A stretch of DNA of 64,000 bases from Cytophagales bacterium. GTDB lineage: Bacteria > Bacteroidota > Bacteroidia > Cytophagales > Cyclobacteriaceae. Positions 25,402 through 33,581 of the stretch are shown here, piece after piece (the first letter of the stretch is position 1; the number at the start of each line of letters is the position of its first letter). A program made the translations under genes and the position numbers. Location of the stretch: assembly GCA_017303795.1 (NCBI GenBank), contig JAFLBR010000017.1, positions 41,064 to 105,063 of the forward strand. Direction: 5' to 3'. The notes beneath the pieces were generated by a model. The model was not told where the DNA came from and searched no databases. It was given only the letters and a program-made list of their open reading frames with translations.

Positions 25402-25992
25402 TCAACTTCTGGCAAAATCAATCAGAGGCTCAATGTTTCCATTGTCGGCTATCTTAATGGCTTTGAGGTAGGCACTGCGTGAACCTGTTTGATCGCTGGT
25501 TGAGCCCCAGGTATAAACAGGAAGCTTAAAGATTTTTTGAATGATGATGTCGGCCATCAACCGGCTGTGCCTGCCGTTGCCATTGGAAAAGCAATGTATG
25601 CTCACTAACCTGTGCTTGAATCGCAACGTTAATTCATCGGGTGAATACGTTTTGTTTACATACCAATACAAGGTGTCATCCAGCAAGGCTCTTAATGCCG
25701 TAGGTATTTGCCATTTATCGATACCAATGTTTTTATCGGTTTTACGAAACTCACCAGCCCATTTCCAAACGGAACCATACATACGTTTATGCAAAGCTTT
25801 GATAAAGTTTTCTGTCAAAACAGTTTCAATCTTTAATGATCTATTAAGCGACCATAAAATAGCTTGCTCAATGTTTTGCTGTTCGAATTCATCAAGCTCA
25901 CCACGGGTAGTAATGGTGGGGATGAGCAATCCCTCTTTCTCGTCTTCGTCTAACGGTGTTTGCCCTTCTATATATTCAAAATCTAATCCCAT
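25402..25992 (-). CDS. Mobile mystery protein B (Fic domain, probable toxin)
   Basis: The 196-residue Fic-fold protein carries the active-site motif IHCFSNGNGRHSR. Canonical Fic enzymes, which transfer AMP to target proteins, read HPFx(D/E)GNGRxxR; here Asn replaces the acidic residue, as in the mobile mystery B family. N-terminal EGLLIPTITTRGELDEFEQ is also typical of that family. Its start overlaps the upstream HTH gene by ten bases, so the two are one operon. The pair behaves like a toxin-antitoxin or addiction module by context; activity is not proven. Confidence 0.9.
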   Translation of the reverse strand: MGLDFEYIEGQTPLDEDEKEGLLIPTITTRGELDEFEQQNIEQAILWSLNRSLKIETVLTENFIKALHKRMYGSVWKWAGEFRKTDKNIGIDKWQIPTALRALLDDTLYWYVNKTYSPDELTLRFKHRLVSIHCFSNGNGRHSRLMADIIIQKIFKLPVYTWGSTSDQTGSRSAYLKAIKIADNGNIEPLIDFARS

Positions 25993-26441
25993 AATGTTTT
26001 TGGCATTTCGGTTTTAAGTTTTGTGGTCATCTCTTTAATAGCCTTTTCGATACGTTTGTCTGTGTTTGCCTGATCTTCAAGTTTCATCGTGTTGCTGGTA
26101 CGCAGTACTATTTGTGTTGCTACTTCTTTTGCTTTGCGTTCGATGAGTTTTTCGAGCGTGCCATCCATTGGTACAAATCCATACACCAACTGCATATCGA
26201 GTGCTTTGGCTACCTCTCGTAATGATTTGATCGTAATCGAGCCGTTTTTTTCTCGCTGTTCAATTTCCAGCACACTTTGTTTGGTGATGGATAGACGTTT
26301 CCCAAGTTGTAGTAAACTTATGCCAAGGGTGTTACGAATGGCCTTTATCCATCCCGATGATGGTGATGGCATCTTTTGCAAAACACTAAAAGCTTGCATT
26401 TTGGTATTGATTTGCTCGATTTGAAGCGATTTTTTTGACAT
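25983..26441 (-). CDS. Mobile mystery protein A (Xre-type HTH regulator)
   Basis: The 152-residue protein has a central HTH_3 domain (about 32-90: IRNTLGISLLQLGKRLSITKQSV). It is always found next to the Fic-domain partner in its family and is the likely repressor or antitoxin. Its promoter region holds three copies of a GTTATANCCTTA motif, the first only nine bases from the start codon, which fits strong autoregulation. Confidence 0.9.
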   Translation of the reverse strand: MSKKSLQIEQINTKMQAFSVLQKMPSPSSGWIKAIRNTLGISLLQLGKRLSITKQSVLEIEQREKNGSITIKSLREVAKALDMQLVYGFVPMDGTLEKLIERKAKEVATQIVLRTSNTMKLEDQANTDKRIEKAIKEMTTKLKTEMPKTLWD

Positions 26442-26450
26442 ATTAGTCAG

Positions 26451-26526
26451 GTTATAGCCTTATATTTTTTTATAAAAGTAAGGATATAACTTTACTTTTT
26501 TACAAATATGTAAGGTTATATCCTTA
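26451..26526. promoter_or_regulatory. Three operator copies of the mobile mystery A/B operon
   Basis: GTTATAGCCTTA (26451-26462), TAAGGATATAAC (26479-26490, opposite orientation) and GTTATATCCTTA (26515-26526) share one 12-base motif. The third is inside GTAAGG-TTATAT-CCTTAC. The spacing and AT-rich setting suggest cooperative binding of the Xre-type protein encoded next to it. Confidence 0.65.
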
Positions 26527-26580
26527 CTTATTTTTAACCTTATAGCGCTAAACGCATTTTCAAACTTCAGAATCAGTGGC

Positions 26581-26610
26581 TTGAATCCTTAACAGCTTTG
26601 CGTATTTTCG
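26581..26610 (+). promoter_or_regulatory. Promoter of the deoxyhypusine-synthase-like gene
   Basis: TTG (26581-26583), 19 bases, then TATTTTCG (26603-26610), one mismatch to TAnnTTTG. The start of transcription would be near 26616, 14 bases before the ATG. Confidence 0.45.
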
Positions 26611-26629
26611 CCCAAAATTTGATCTAATC

Positions 26630-27607
26630 ATGAGCCAAAACAGACCGATTTCTGCCTTTATCGAGAAGAATTACCTCCATTTTAATGCAGCCGCGCTGGT
26701 GGATGCCGCAAAAGGATATAAAAAACATATTGCCGAAGGCAAAAAGATGTTGGTTTCGTTGGCTGGCGCCATGAGTACTGCCGAGCTGGGCATCAGCTTT
26801 GCCGAGATGATCCGCCAGGATAAAGTGCATATTATTTCATGTACGGGTGCAAACCTTGAAGAGGACATCATGAATCTGGTGGCGCACTCACATTATAAAA
26901 GAATTCCTAATTACCGCGACCTTACTCCACAAGATGAGTGGGACTTGCTGGGCAATCACTTAAACCGCGTTACCGATACGTGTATTCCTGAAGAGGAGGC
27001 ATTCCGCAGATTGCAGGCGCACTTGTTTAAAGTGTGGAAAGATGCCGAAGATAAAGGCGAACGTTTGTTCCCGCACGAGTTCATGTTCCGCATGATCAAC
27101 AGCGGTGACTTAAAACAATATTATGAAATCGATCCGAAAAATTCGTGGATGATTGCTGCTGCCGAACGCAACATGCCCATGGTTGTTCCGGGTTGGGAAG
27201 ACAGCACGATGGGTAACATCTTTGCTTCATACGTTTTAACAGGCGAACTGAAAGCCAGCACGATGAAGAGCGGTATTGAATACATGGTGTGGTTAGCCGA
27301 TTGGTACACTAACAATGCCGGAGAACACGGCATTGGCTTTTTCCAGATTGGTGGCGGTATTGCCGGTGACTTCCCGATTTGTGTAGTGCCGATGTTGCAC
27401 CAGGATTTGGAGCGCGATGGTGTTCCGTTCTGGAGTTACTTCTGTCAGATCAGCGATAGTACAACTTCGTATGGTTCATACTCAGGGGCAGTACCTAACG
27501 AAAAAATCACGTGGGGTAAACTGAGCATTGAAACTCCGAAGTTTATTGTTGAAAGCGATGCGACCATCGTGGCTCCGTTAATGTTTGCTTATATTCTTGA
27601 TATGTAA
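26630..27607 (+). CDS. Deoxyhypusine synthase family protein
   Basis: The 325-residue NAD-dependent enzyme fold shows LVSLAGAMSTAELG, the NAD segment SCTGANLEEDIMNL and the catalytic-lysine region KITWGKL near residue 295. In eukaryotes this enzyme moves the aminobutyl group of spermidine to eIF5A; bacteria lack eIF5A, and bacterial homologues are believed to move it to a small amine, for example in making homospermidine. It fits with the arginine decarboxylase 13 kb upstream as a polyamine gene, which is inference. It is followed by argS. Confidence 0.88.
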   Translation: MSQNRPISAFIEKNYLHFNAAALVDAAKGYKKHIAEGKKMLVSLAGAMSTAELGISFAEMIRQDKVHIISCTGANLEEDIMNLVAHSHYKRIPNYRDLTPQDEWDLLGNHLNRVTDTCIPEEEAFRRLQAHLFKVWKDAEDKGERLFPHEFMFRMINSGDLKQYYEIDPKNSWMIAAAERNMPMVVPGWEDSTMGNIFASYVLTGELKASTMKSGIEYMVWLADWYTNNAGEHGIGFFQIGGGIAGDFPICVVPMLHQDLERDGVPFWSYFCQISDSTTSYGSYSGAVPNEKITWGKLSIETPKFIVESDATIVAPLMFAYILDM

Positions 27608-27609
27608 AA

Positions 27610-27688
27610 TAGTCTTTAGTCGTTAGTCTTTAGTATTGAGTGAAACCGGTCTAAAAACTAACGACTCAAGACTAACGACTTAATACTA
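27610..27688. repeat. Intergenic imperfect palindrome built from TTAGTCGTTAGTC words
   Basis: Arms 27610-27633 and 27665-27688 are inverted repeats matching at 21 of 24 positions. The word tagtc(g/t)tta repeats two to three times in each arm. The element occupies the whole gap and ends on the base before the argS ATG, so any hairpin in the mRNA would press against the start codon. Confidence 0.75.
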
Positions 27689-29476
27689 ATGAATTTAGAC
27701 CTCACCCTTCGTACCGAAATACAAAAAGCCATTACGGCACTTTTTAATCAACCGGTTGATCAGCTACAACTTCAACCTACCAACCCTGAGTTTGAAGGCT
27801 CGCATACATTAGTGTGTTTTCCGCTTACGCGGATTTCAAAATTAAAGCCTGAAGAAACCGGAACAACGATAGGCAATTATCTGGTTGAACATTCGGGAAT
27901 GGTGAGCCGCTTTAATGTGGTAAAAGGTTTTTTAAACCTGGTGATCACCGATAAGGTGTGGGCTGAAGTATTTGCTGCGATTTACGCGAATAAAAATTAT
28001 GGTACTACTCCGGCCAACGGAAAGGAGATCATGATTGAATATTCATCGCCTAACACGAACAAACCCTTGCACCTGGGACATTTGCGTAACAATTTTTTGG
28101 GTTATGCTGTGGCTGAGATTTATAAAGCCAATGGTTATAATGTTCATAAAGTGCAGATCATTAACGATCGGGGTATTCACATCTGCAAAAGCATGGCTGC
28201 GTGGAAACTGTTTGGTAATGGTGAAGCACCTGAAAGCAGTGGACTGAAAGGTGATAAGCTGGTTGGGAAATATTATGTGGAGTTCGATAAGAACTACAAA
28301 GCGCAGGTAAAAGAACTTCAGGATAAAGGTGTAAGCGAGGCAGATGCTGAAAAGCAAGCACCCATTATGAAGCTTGCTGTTGACATGCTGCAAAAGTGGG
28401 AAGCGAAAGATGCGGAAACCGTGCAGCTTTGGAAAACCATGAACGGTTGGGTGTACTCCGGTTTTGATGTTACATACAAACGCATGGGCGTTGACTTCGA
28501 GAAATTGTATTACGAATCGGATACTTATTTACTGGGTAAAGAAGAAGTATTAAAAGGAGTTGAGAAAGGAATCTTCTTTAAGAAAGAAGATGGCTCGGTG
28601 TGGGTTGATCTCACCGGTGATGGTCTCGATCAAAAAGTATTGTTGCGTTCCGATGGCACTTCGGTGTACATGACACAAGACATTGGCACGGCTATTCTCC
28701 GCTTCCGCGATTTTCCAAAAATTGAAGGCCAGGTTTATACAGTAGGCAACGAGCAGGAGTATCACTTTAAAGTTCTGTTCCTTATCTTAGGTAAACTTGG
28801 GTACGAGTGGGCCAAGAAGTGCTATCATCTTTCGTACGGCATGGTGGATTTACCAACCGGAAAAATGAAAAGTCGGGAAGGCACGGTAGTAGATGCCGAT
28901 GATTTGATGCAGGAGATGGTAGATGCTGCACGCACGCAAACGCTGGAGCTGGGTAAGATTGATGACCTGACCAACGAAGAAGTTGATGACCTGGTCGAAA
29001 TGATTGGCTTGAGTGCGTTGAAATTTTTCTTACTTAAAGTTGATCCGAAAAAACGCATGATGTTCGACCCGAGCGAGTCGATACAGTTGCAAGGACATAC
29101 GGGGCCGTTTATTCAATACACGCATGCACGCATCAAAGCTATTTTGCGCAAGGCTGCAAGTATGAATATTGTACCAGATGGTGCTTCGTTAAAAAACGTT
29201 TCCACTTTAGAACCTGCCGAGCGGGCCATCATTTTTAAGATCAATCAGTTTCCCGCCAAGGTACAAGAGGCTGCACGCGAATATTCGCCCGCCATTGTAG
29301 CCAACTATGCATTCGAACTGGCTAAAGAATACAATCAGTTTTATCAGGCTATTCCTATTTTCAGCGAAAGCGATGCCGATAAACTGAAATTTCGCATTGC
29401 GTTTTCGCAGGCTACAGCCGATGCGATTAAGAAAGCCATGTTGATGTTGGGCATTCGTGTGCCTGATCGGATGTAA
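27689..29476 (+). CDS. argS: Arginyl-tRNA synthetase
   Basis: The 595-residue class I synthetase has the N-terminal Add-1 domain (1-95), the HIGH motif as HLGH in SSPNTNKPLHLGHLRNN, the KMSKS counterpart KMKSREG and the C-terminal DALR anticodon-binding domain (HTGPFIQYTHARI onward). It attaches arginine to tRNA-Arg and is essential. The start is the ATG directly after the palindromic element. A GNAT gene begins on the very next base after its stop. Confidence 0.97.
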   Translation: MNLDLTLRTEIQKAITALFNQPVDQLQLQPTNPEFEGSHTLVCFPLTRISKLKPEETGTTIGNYLVEHSGMVSRFNVVKGFLNLVITDKVWAEVFAAIYANKNYGTTPANGKEIMIEYSSPNTNKPLHLGHLRNNFLGYAVAEIYKANGYNVHKVQIINDRGIHICKSMAAWKLFGNGEAPESSGLKGDKLVGKYYVEFDKNYKAQVKELQDKGVSEADAEKQAPIMKLAVDMLQKWEAKDAETVQLWKTMNGWVYSGFDVTYKRMGVDFEKLYYESDTYLLGKEEVLKGVEKGIFFKKEDGSVWVDLTGDGLDQKVLLRSDGTSVYMTQDIGTAILRFRDFPKIEGQVYTVGNEQEYHFKVLFLILGKLGYEWAKKCYHLSYGMVDLPTGKMKSREGTVVDADDLMQEMVDAARTQTLELGKIDDLTNEEVDDLVEMIGLSALKFFLLKVDPKKRMMFDPSESIQLQGHTGPFIQYTHARIKAILRKAASMNIVPDGASLKNVSTLEPAERAIIFKINQFPAKVQEAAREYSPAIVANYAFELAKEYNQFYQAIPIFSESDADKLKFRIAFSQATADAIKKAMLMLGIRVPDRM

Positions 29477-30013
29477 ATGCGGTACTTACTTTACAACCAA
29501 CAAACCGAACGGCTTTTGTTTCGGAATATTGACGGAAAAGATTTTTCGCAGTGGTTAAAATTTTTTGAAGACCCAGCAGCACATCAGTATTGGGTGGAAG
29601 AACAGGATGCACCTGAACGTGAATGCAGCAAGTGGTATGAAAAACAAAACTTACGGTATGCGCAAGACCGCGGTGGCATGAATGCGTTGATTGAAAAATC
29701 AAGCGGCAGGTTAGTGGGCCATGCGGGGTTGTTGGTGCAGGAAGTGGATGGGGTTACCGAATTGGAAATTGCTTATTCGCTACTGCCCGAATTCTGGAAT
29801 AAGGGCTTTGCCATTGAGGCCGCCAGCAAGTGCAAAACGTTCGGGTTTGAAAATAATTTTGCGGAGTCGCTCATCTCCATCATCAGCGTAAGCAACCTTC
29901 CATCACAAAAAGTGGCCACTAAAAACGGACTTACCATTGCTAAACAGACCGTTTACCGCCAAAATCCGGTTTACATTTATAGAATCCAGAAACCGATAGC
30001 CAGAAAAGCGTAA
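29477..30013 (+). CDS. GNAT acetyltransferase, RimJ/RimL type
   Basis: The 178-residue protein has the Acetyltransf_3 pattern: TERLLFRNIDGKDFSQWLKFF at the N-terminus, ELEIAYSLLPEFWNKGFAIEA as acetyl-CoA loop and ISVSNLPSQKVATKNGL at the C-terminus, as in enzymes that acetylate N-termini of ribosomal proteins or small amines. It starts immediately after the argS stop with no gap, so the two are probably translationally coupled. Confidence 0.9.
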   Translation: MRYLLYNQQTERLLFRNIDGKDFSQWLKFFEDPAAHQYWVEEQDAPERECSKWYEKQNLRYAQDRGGMNALIEKSSGRLVGHAGLLVQEVDGVTELEIAYSLLPEFWNKGFAIEAASKCKTFGFENNFAESLISIISVSNLPSQKVATKNGLTIAKQTVYRQNPVYIYRIQKPIARKA

Positions 30014-30081
30014 CTTCACTGCCGAAACAAATCGGGTATCATTTTTGTTTTTCAAACGCAAACCTATCAAACTAACAAACT

Positions 30082-30576
30082 ATGAAACTGGCAGCAACAC
30101 TTTTATTCGCATTCGTAATGAGCGCACCATCTATTTACGATTTTAAAATCAACAACCTGGAAGGCAAACAAGTTGATTTCTCGGCCTACAAAGGCAAAAC
30201 ATTATTGATTGTAAACACGGCTTCAAAATGCGGTTATACCCCGCAATATGAAGAACTTCAAAAACTGCACGAGCAGTTTGGAAGCAAGGTTACTATTCTT
30301 GGTTTTCCGGCCAATAACTTTGGTGGGCAGGAGCCAGGCACTAATCTTCAGATTGCTGAATTCTGCAAAGCCAACTATGGCGTAACCTTTCAAATGTTCG
30401 AAAAAATTTCGGTGAAGGGCGAAGATCAACATCCGCTGTACGCATTGCTGAAAGAAAAAACCGGACAAGAACCTACCTGGAATTTCTGCAAGTTTTTGGT
30501 TAAGCCTGACGGATCGGTTACATTCTTCAACTCGAAAGTGAAACCACTCGATCCTCAAATTGTTGATGCATTATAA
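30082..30576 (+). CDS. Glutathione peroxidase family protein, thioredoxin-dependent type
   Basis: The 164-residue protein has the peroxidatic Cys50 (TASKCGYTP), the catalytic-site Gln83 (FGGQEPG), Trp133 and Asn134 (TWNF), and Cys95 in the position of the resolving cysteine of thioredoxin-using members. It removes hydroperoxides. The N-terminal stretch LAATLLFAFVMSAPS looks like a signal peptide, placing it in the periplasm. A second homologue follows; the two are tandem paralogues. Confidence 0.92.
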   Translation: MKLAATLLFAFVMSAPSIYDFKINNLEGKQVDFSAYKGKTLLIVNTASKCGYTPQYEELQKLHEQFGSKVTILGFPANNFGGQEPGTNLQIAEFCKANYGVTFQMFEKISVKGEDQHPLYALLKEKTGQEPTWNFCKFLVKPDGSVTFFNSKVKPLDPQIVDAL

Positions 30577-30587
30577 TTAAACTAAAT

Positions 30588-30634
30588 CCACCCCTCTCGC
30601 CTGTCCCTCAAGGCGGGAGAGAGGGGCAGGGGTG
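30588..30634. repeat. GC-rich imperfect palindrome (CACCCCT...AGGGGTG)
   Basis: CACCCCT (30589-30595) pairs with AGGGGTG (30628-30634), with an inner CGCCT/AGGCG pair. The right arm ends six bases before the next ATG and gives a purine-rich GGGGTGAGG that looks like a ribosome-binding site. It is the GC-rich relative of the other word-built palindromes in the window. Confidence 0.55.
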
Positions 30635-30639
30635 AGGTC

Positions 30640-31188
30640 ATGAAAACCAAACTCATCATATTACTCCTTATTATTATGGGCCTATCCGCATTTCTGTTTG
30701 GTAAACTTTCTAAATCCGAACCCAAGCAAGCCGCGGGTTCTATTTACGATTTCAAGATTAAAAGTCTGGATGGAAAAGAAATAGACTTTAGTCAATACAA
30801 AGGCAAGAAGATTTTGATTGTAAACACGGCATCTAAGTGCGGTAAAACTCCACAATATGCCGGCCTTGAAAAACTGCACGAACAATTTGGTGAACGTGTA
30901 AAAGTGTTAGGCTTTCCGGCAAATAATTTTCTTTGGCAGGAACCCGGAAGCAACGATGAGATTGCTGCCTTTTGCGAACGTAATTATGGCGTACAATTTC
31001 AGATGTTTGAAAAAGTATCTGTAAAGGGTGGCGATCAACACCCGTTATATGAATGGCTTGAAGCCAAAACGGGTAAAAAGCCCGATTGGAATTTCGCCAA
31101 ATATCTGATTAGCGAAGATGGCGAAACAGTAACCTTCTTTAGCTCCAGCATTGAACCACTTGACAATACGCTGGTGCAGAGCCTTTAA
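30640..31188 (+). CDS. Glutathione peroxidase family protein with N-terminal membrane anchor
   Basis: The 182-residue paralogue of the preceding gene has an uncleaved-looking hydrophobic N-terminus (LIILLLIIMGLSAFLFG) and a linker before the domain. Peroxidatic Cys67, Gln100, Trp (PDWNF) and resolving Cys112 are conserved. The second Gly after the Asn loop is replaced (FLWQEPG). It probably works at the periplasmic face of the inner membrane, next to the secreted paralogue. Confidence 0.92.
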   Translation: MKTKLIILLLIIMGLSAFLFGKLSKSEPKQAAGSIYDFKIKSLDGKEIDFSQYKGKKILIVNTASKCGKTPQYAGLEKLHEQFGERVKVLGFPANNFLWQEPGSNDEIAAFCERNYGVQFQMFEKVSVKGGDQHPLYEWLEAKTGKKPDWNFAKYLISEDGETVTFFSSSIEPLDNTLVQSL

Positions 31189-31219
31189 AAAAGTAAATTT
31201 TTTTATCGACTTTGTTTCT

Positions 31220-31239
31220 GCTGACATACGGCTGTCAGC
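31220..31239. promoter_or_regulatory. Perfect palindrome upstream of the DinB-like gene
   Basis: GCTGACA (31220-31226) and TGTCAGC (31233-31239) around TACGGC form a perfect 20-base inverted repeat, 45 bases upstream of the ATG at 31285. It could be an operator; a T run does not follow, so it is not a terminator. Confidence 0.5.
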
Positions 31240-31284
31240 GTGTTGTTTCAACTTTACATCATCAAAAACTAAACACGTAAAGTT

Positions 31285-31785
31285 ATGGAGCAAGCAATCA
31301 AGCAGTCAGAGGTTATCACCTCGCAGGAATTATTCAAACATTGGATGGGGCATCGCCAGTTAACCCGTAAAGTAATTGAAGCCATTCCCGAAAAAGATTT
31401 TTTCAGTTTTTCTATTGGCGGCATGCGTACACCAGCATTGTTGGTGAGTGAGTTGCTGGCCATTGCCGGGCCTGGCTTGCAGCAGATTGTGGAAGGCAAA
31501 ACTGAAAAACTGGATGAACATCTTGATTTCAAAAACAGCAAAGCAACAGCTTTAGCATTGTGGGATGAAGCCGATAACCAGATTAAGAAATACTGGACTA
31601 AAATTTCAAACGAGCGCTTTCACGATCGCATAGTAACTTTTGGTCAATATGAAGGCAGCATTTGGTCATCTATTTTTTATTTTATTGATAACGAAATTCA
31701 CCACCGCGCACAGATGTATGTGTATTTGAGGGCATTAAATATAGAACCCCCTGCTTTCTGGGATCGGGATTTTGGAGATAAGTAG
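31285..31785 (+). CDS. DinB/YfiT-like putative metal-dependent protein
   Basis: The 166-residue four-helix bundle belongs to the DinB_2 superfamily. The metal-binding His residues are seen in FKHWMGHRQ and NEIHHRAQMYVYLRALN. Some relatives are thiol-dependent transferases; the substrate here is unknown. It stands alone behind a perfect palindrome. Confidence 0.88.
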   Translation: MEQAIKQSEVITSQELFKHWMGHRQLTRKVIEAIPEKDFFSFSIGGMRTPALLVSELLAIAGPGLQQIVEGKTEKLDEHLDFKNSKATALALWDEADNQIKKYWTKISNERFHDRIVTFGQYEGSIWSSIFYFIDNEIHHRAQMYVYLRALNIEPPAFWDRDFGDK

Positions 31786-31822
31786 TGGAGGTTGAGAGAT
31801 AGATGTTTTGAGAATGAAAATA

Positions 31823-33370
31823 CTATCGGTTTCCTTTCACTTCATTAATCTCTGCAATGATTCGCTTATTCACATTAATAGTGGCACCCTTAAAACTAAA
31901 AATGGTTGTGCCAAACTCGCGAGCATAAACATTCGTAATTGAATCGGCTATAACTGAAGTTTTGAAATAAGGAGATGTTTCGCGCATCTCCGCATTTCTT
32001 TCTTTTCGTTCTTTTATTCGAATTACGTTGGTGTAAATTTTATTTAGTTCAAACCAATCAATGTAATCGGCATTGAATGTTACCGCTTTTACTCCTTTGC
32101 GGGAATAATAATTGATAGCACCAGCTTGCCCGTAATTATCGCAAAGCACAAGAGTAGTTTCAGGTTCATTTATTTCTGCATAAACGAGATCAACTTTTTG
32201 AGCAAGTTCACTCCAGCCTAACATATCAGCAAAGTCTTGCGGCAAATCATGGTCTTTGCCATCTTCCCATCTTAGCATTCCCAACGCTCTATACTTTTCC
32301 TGATGTTGCATGATGTACGTTGGTGTTTTATTTGGGAAGGCGATGTTATACATGGCTATAAAAATCGCTATGGGTATGATAAGTACAATTGGTATTAAAA
32401 TTCGCTTCCAACCGATTTGCGAAATGTGCTGAAAAAATACCGCTCCAAAAGCAATGTATACAGGATATAAACCAATGGCATAATAATCCTTGGCCCGAAA
32501 CCATAAGAAAACTCCAAGCGTAAAAAGTATCGACCAGAAAAAAACTTTATAGTCCTTAAAAGATTTGTAACACAGAAGTGCATATAATCCCAAAAGAATC
32601 AGCGGCATAGCGCCTAAAAAGAACAACACTTGATTCTTTAAAAAATCAAACCGATTTACATTCACCAACTGCAGCCTCGCCAATTGATTCATGTGATGCA
32701 CCACCGGAAAGTTGTTTTGGTATTGCCAGATCAGATTGGGCAAAATCAAAAGTAATCCCAACACCGCAGCCACGTATAATTCTCTTTTTAGAAATAGTTT
32801 TCGCTGTGGTGTAAGTAGTATTGCTGGTACAAGTCCGGAAACAAGAAAAGCAATATTGTATTTATTCAGAAACCCAAGGGCAAAGACTACTGCGCACCAG
32901 TAAAGCCACTTTGGTTTTTCGGTGTTGAGGTACTTCAGAAATAAATAGAAAAGCGCGGTCCAGCATAACACATCTAATGAGTTAGGTTGATACAAGGTGT
33001 TAAGTCGTAGCAGTACGGAAAATAAAACTCCGGTAGCACCAACCGCCAAGGCAATTAAATTACCTTTTAGTTCTTCAATGGTTTTCCAAACTACCAATAA
33101 GGTAAGCGCCCCGAATAATGCTGGAAAAAACTTAATCCAGAACACGCCATTGCCCAGCAAACCGATAATGAAAGAAATCCATGATGTTACGGGTGGTACT
33201 GATTGATAACCCCAGGCTAAATGTTTGGCCTGATCGAGGTGCAGGTATTCATCGCGATGCAGATCGTAACCGGAATCGATCAGCACATATTGAAGTATAA
33301 ATTTCAGAAGAATAAATGCAGCAAGAATGAGGGAGTTTCTGTTCACGGAGTAATTGGGGATTAATTGCAA
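31823..33370 (-). CDS. GT39-type membrane glycosyltransferase (ArnT/PMT family)
   Basis: The 515-residue protein has about 11 membrane helices. The first periplasmic loop has the acidic motif GYDLHRDEYLHLDQ characteristic of GT39/GT83 enzymes, which take sugar from a polyprenyl phosphate. The C-terminal 120 residues form a soluble periplasmic domain. A donor made by a GT2 enzyme like that at 10.0-10.8 kb would suit it. No ATG is available: the start is TTG 33370 or GTG 33346, and I cannot decide. Confidence 0.88.
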   Translation of the reverse strand: MQLIPNYSVNRNSLILAAFILLKFILQYVLIDSGYDLHRDEYLHLDQAKHLAWGYQSVPPVTSWISFIIGLLGNGVFWIKFFPALFGALTLLVVWKTIEELKGNLIALAVGATGVLFSVLLRLNTLYQPNSLDVLCWTALFYLFLKYLNTEKPKWLYWCAVVFALGFLNKYNIAFLVSGLVPAILLTPQRKLFLKRELYVAAVLGLLLILPNLIWQYQNNFPVVHHMNQLARLQLVNVNRFDFLKNQVLFFLGAMPLILLGLYALLCYKSFKDYKVFFWSILFTLGVFLWFRAKDYYAIGLYPVYIAFGAVFFQHISQIGWKRILIPIVLIIPIAIFIAMYNIAFPNKTPTYIMQHQEKYRALGMLRWEDGKDHDLPQDFADMLGWSELAQKVDLVYAEINEPETTLVLCDNYGQAGAINYYSRKGVKAVTFNADYIDWFELNKIYTNVIRIKERKERNAEMRETSPYFKTSVIADSITNVYAREFGTTIFSFKGATINVNKRIIAEINEVKGNR

Positions 33371-33465
33371 AGTAGCGTTCGCGAAAGATTAACGCAAAAA
33401 GTAAGAGCCAGTAACTTATTGATTTCTCAATAATCTATAATCCAAAATTCTAAATCTTAAATCTA

Positions 33466-33499
33466 TCCGGTTTCACCCCCATCAACCTCCGGTTTCACC
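33466..33499. repeat. Direct repeat TCCGGTTTCACC, 22-base period
   Basis: Identical 12-base copies at 33466-33477 and 33488-33499 start 22 bases apart, two helical turns, 83-116 bases upstream of the LiaF-like gene. A CCGAC/GTCGG hairpin follows. The spacing resembles sites of LytTR-type regulators; none is encoded nearby. Confidence 0.5.
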
Positions 33500-33581
33500 G
33501 ACTTTTCCCTGTCGGTAACCTTTTCAGGATCGTCTGGCGCGCGTTTGCTGCGTTATTTCGTGTAAACAAACACACAAGGTT

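Noticed and set aside
25541-26017. 158-residue plus-strand frame across the Fic and HTH genes
   Set aside because: Both minus-strand genes have clear family motifs; this frame has none.
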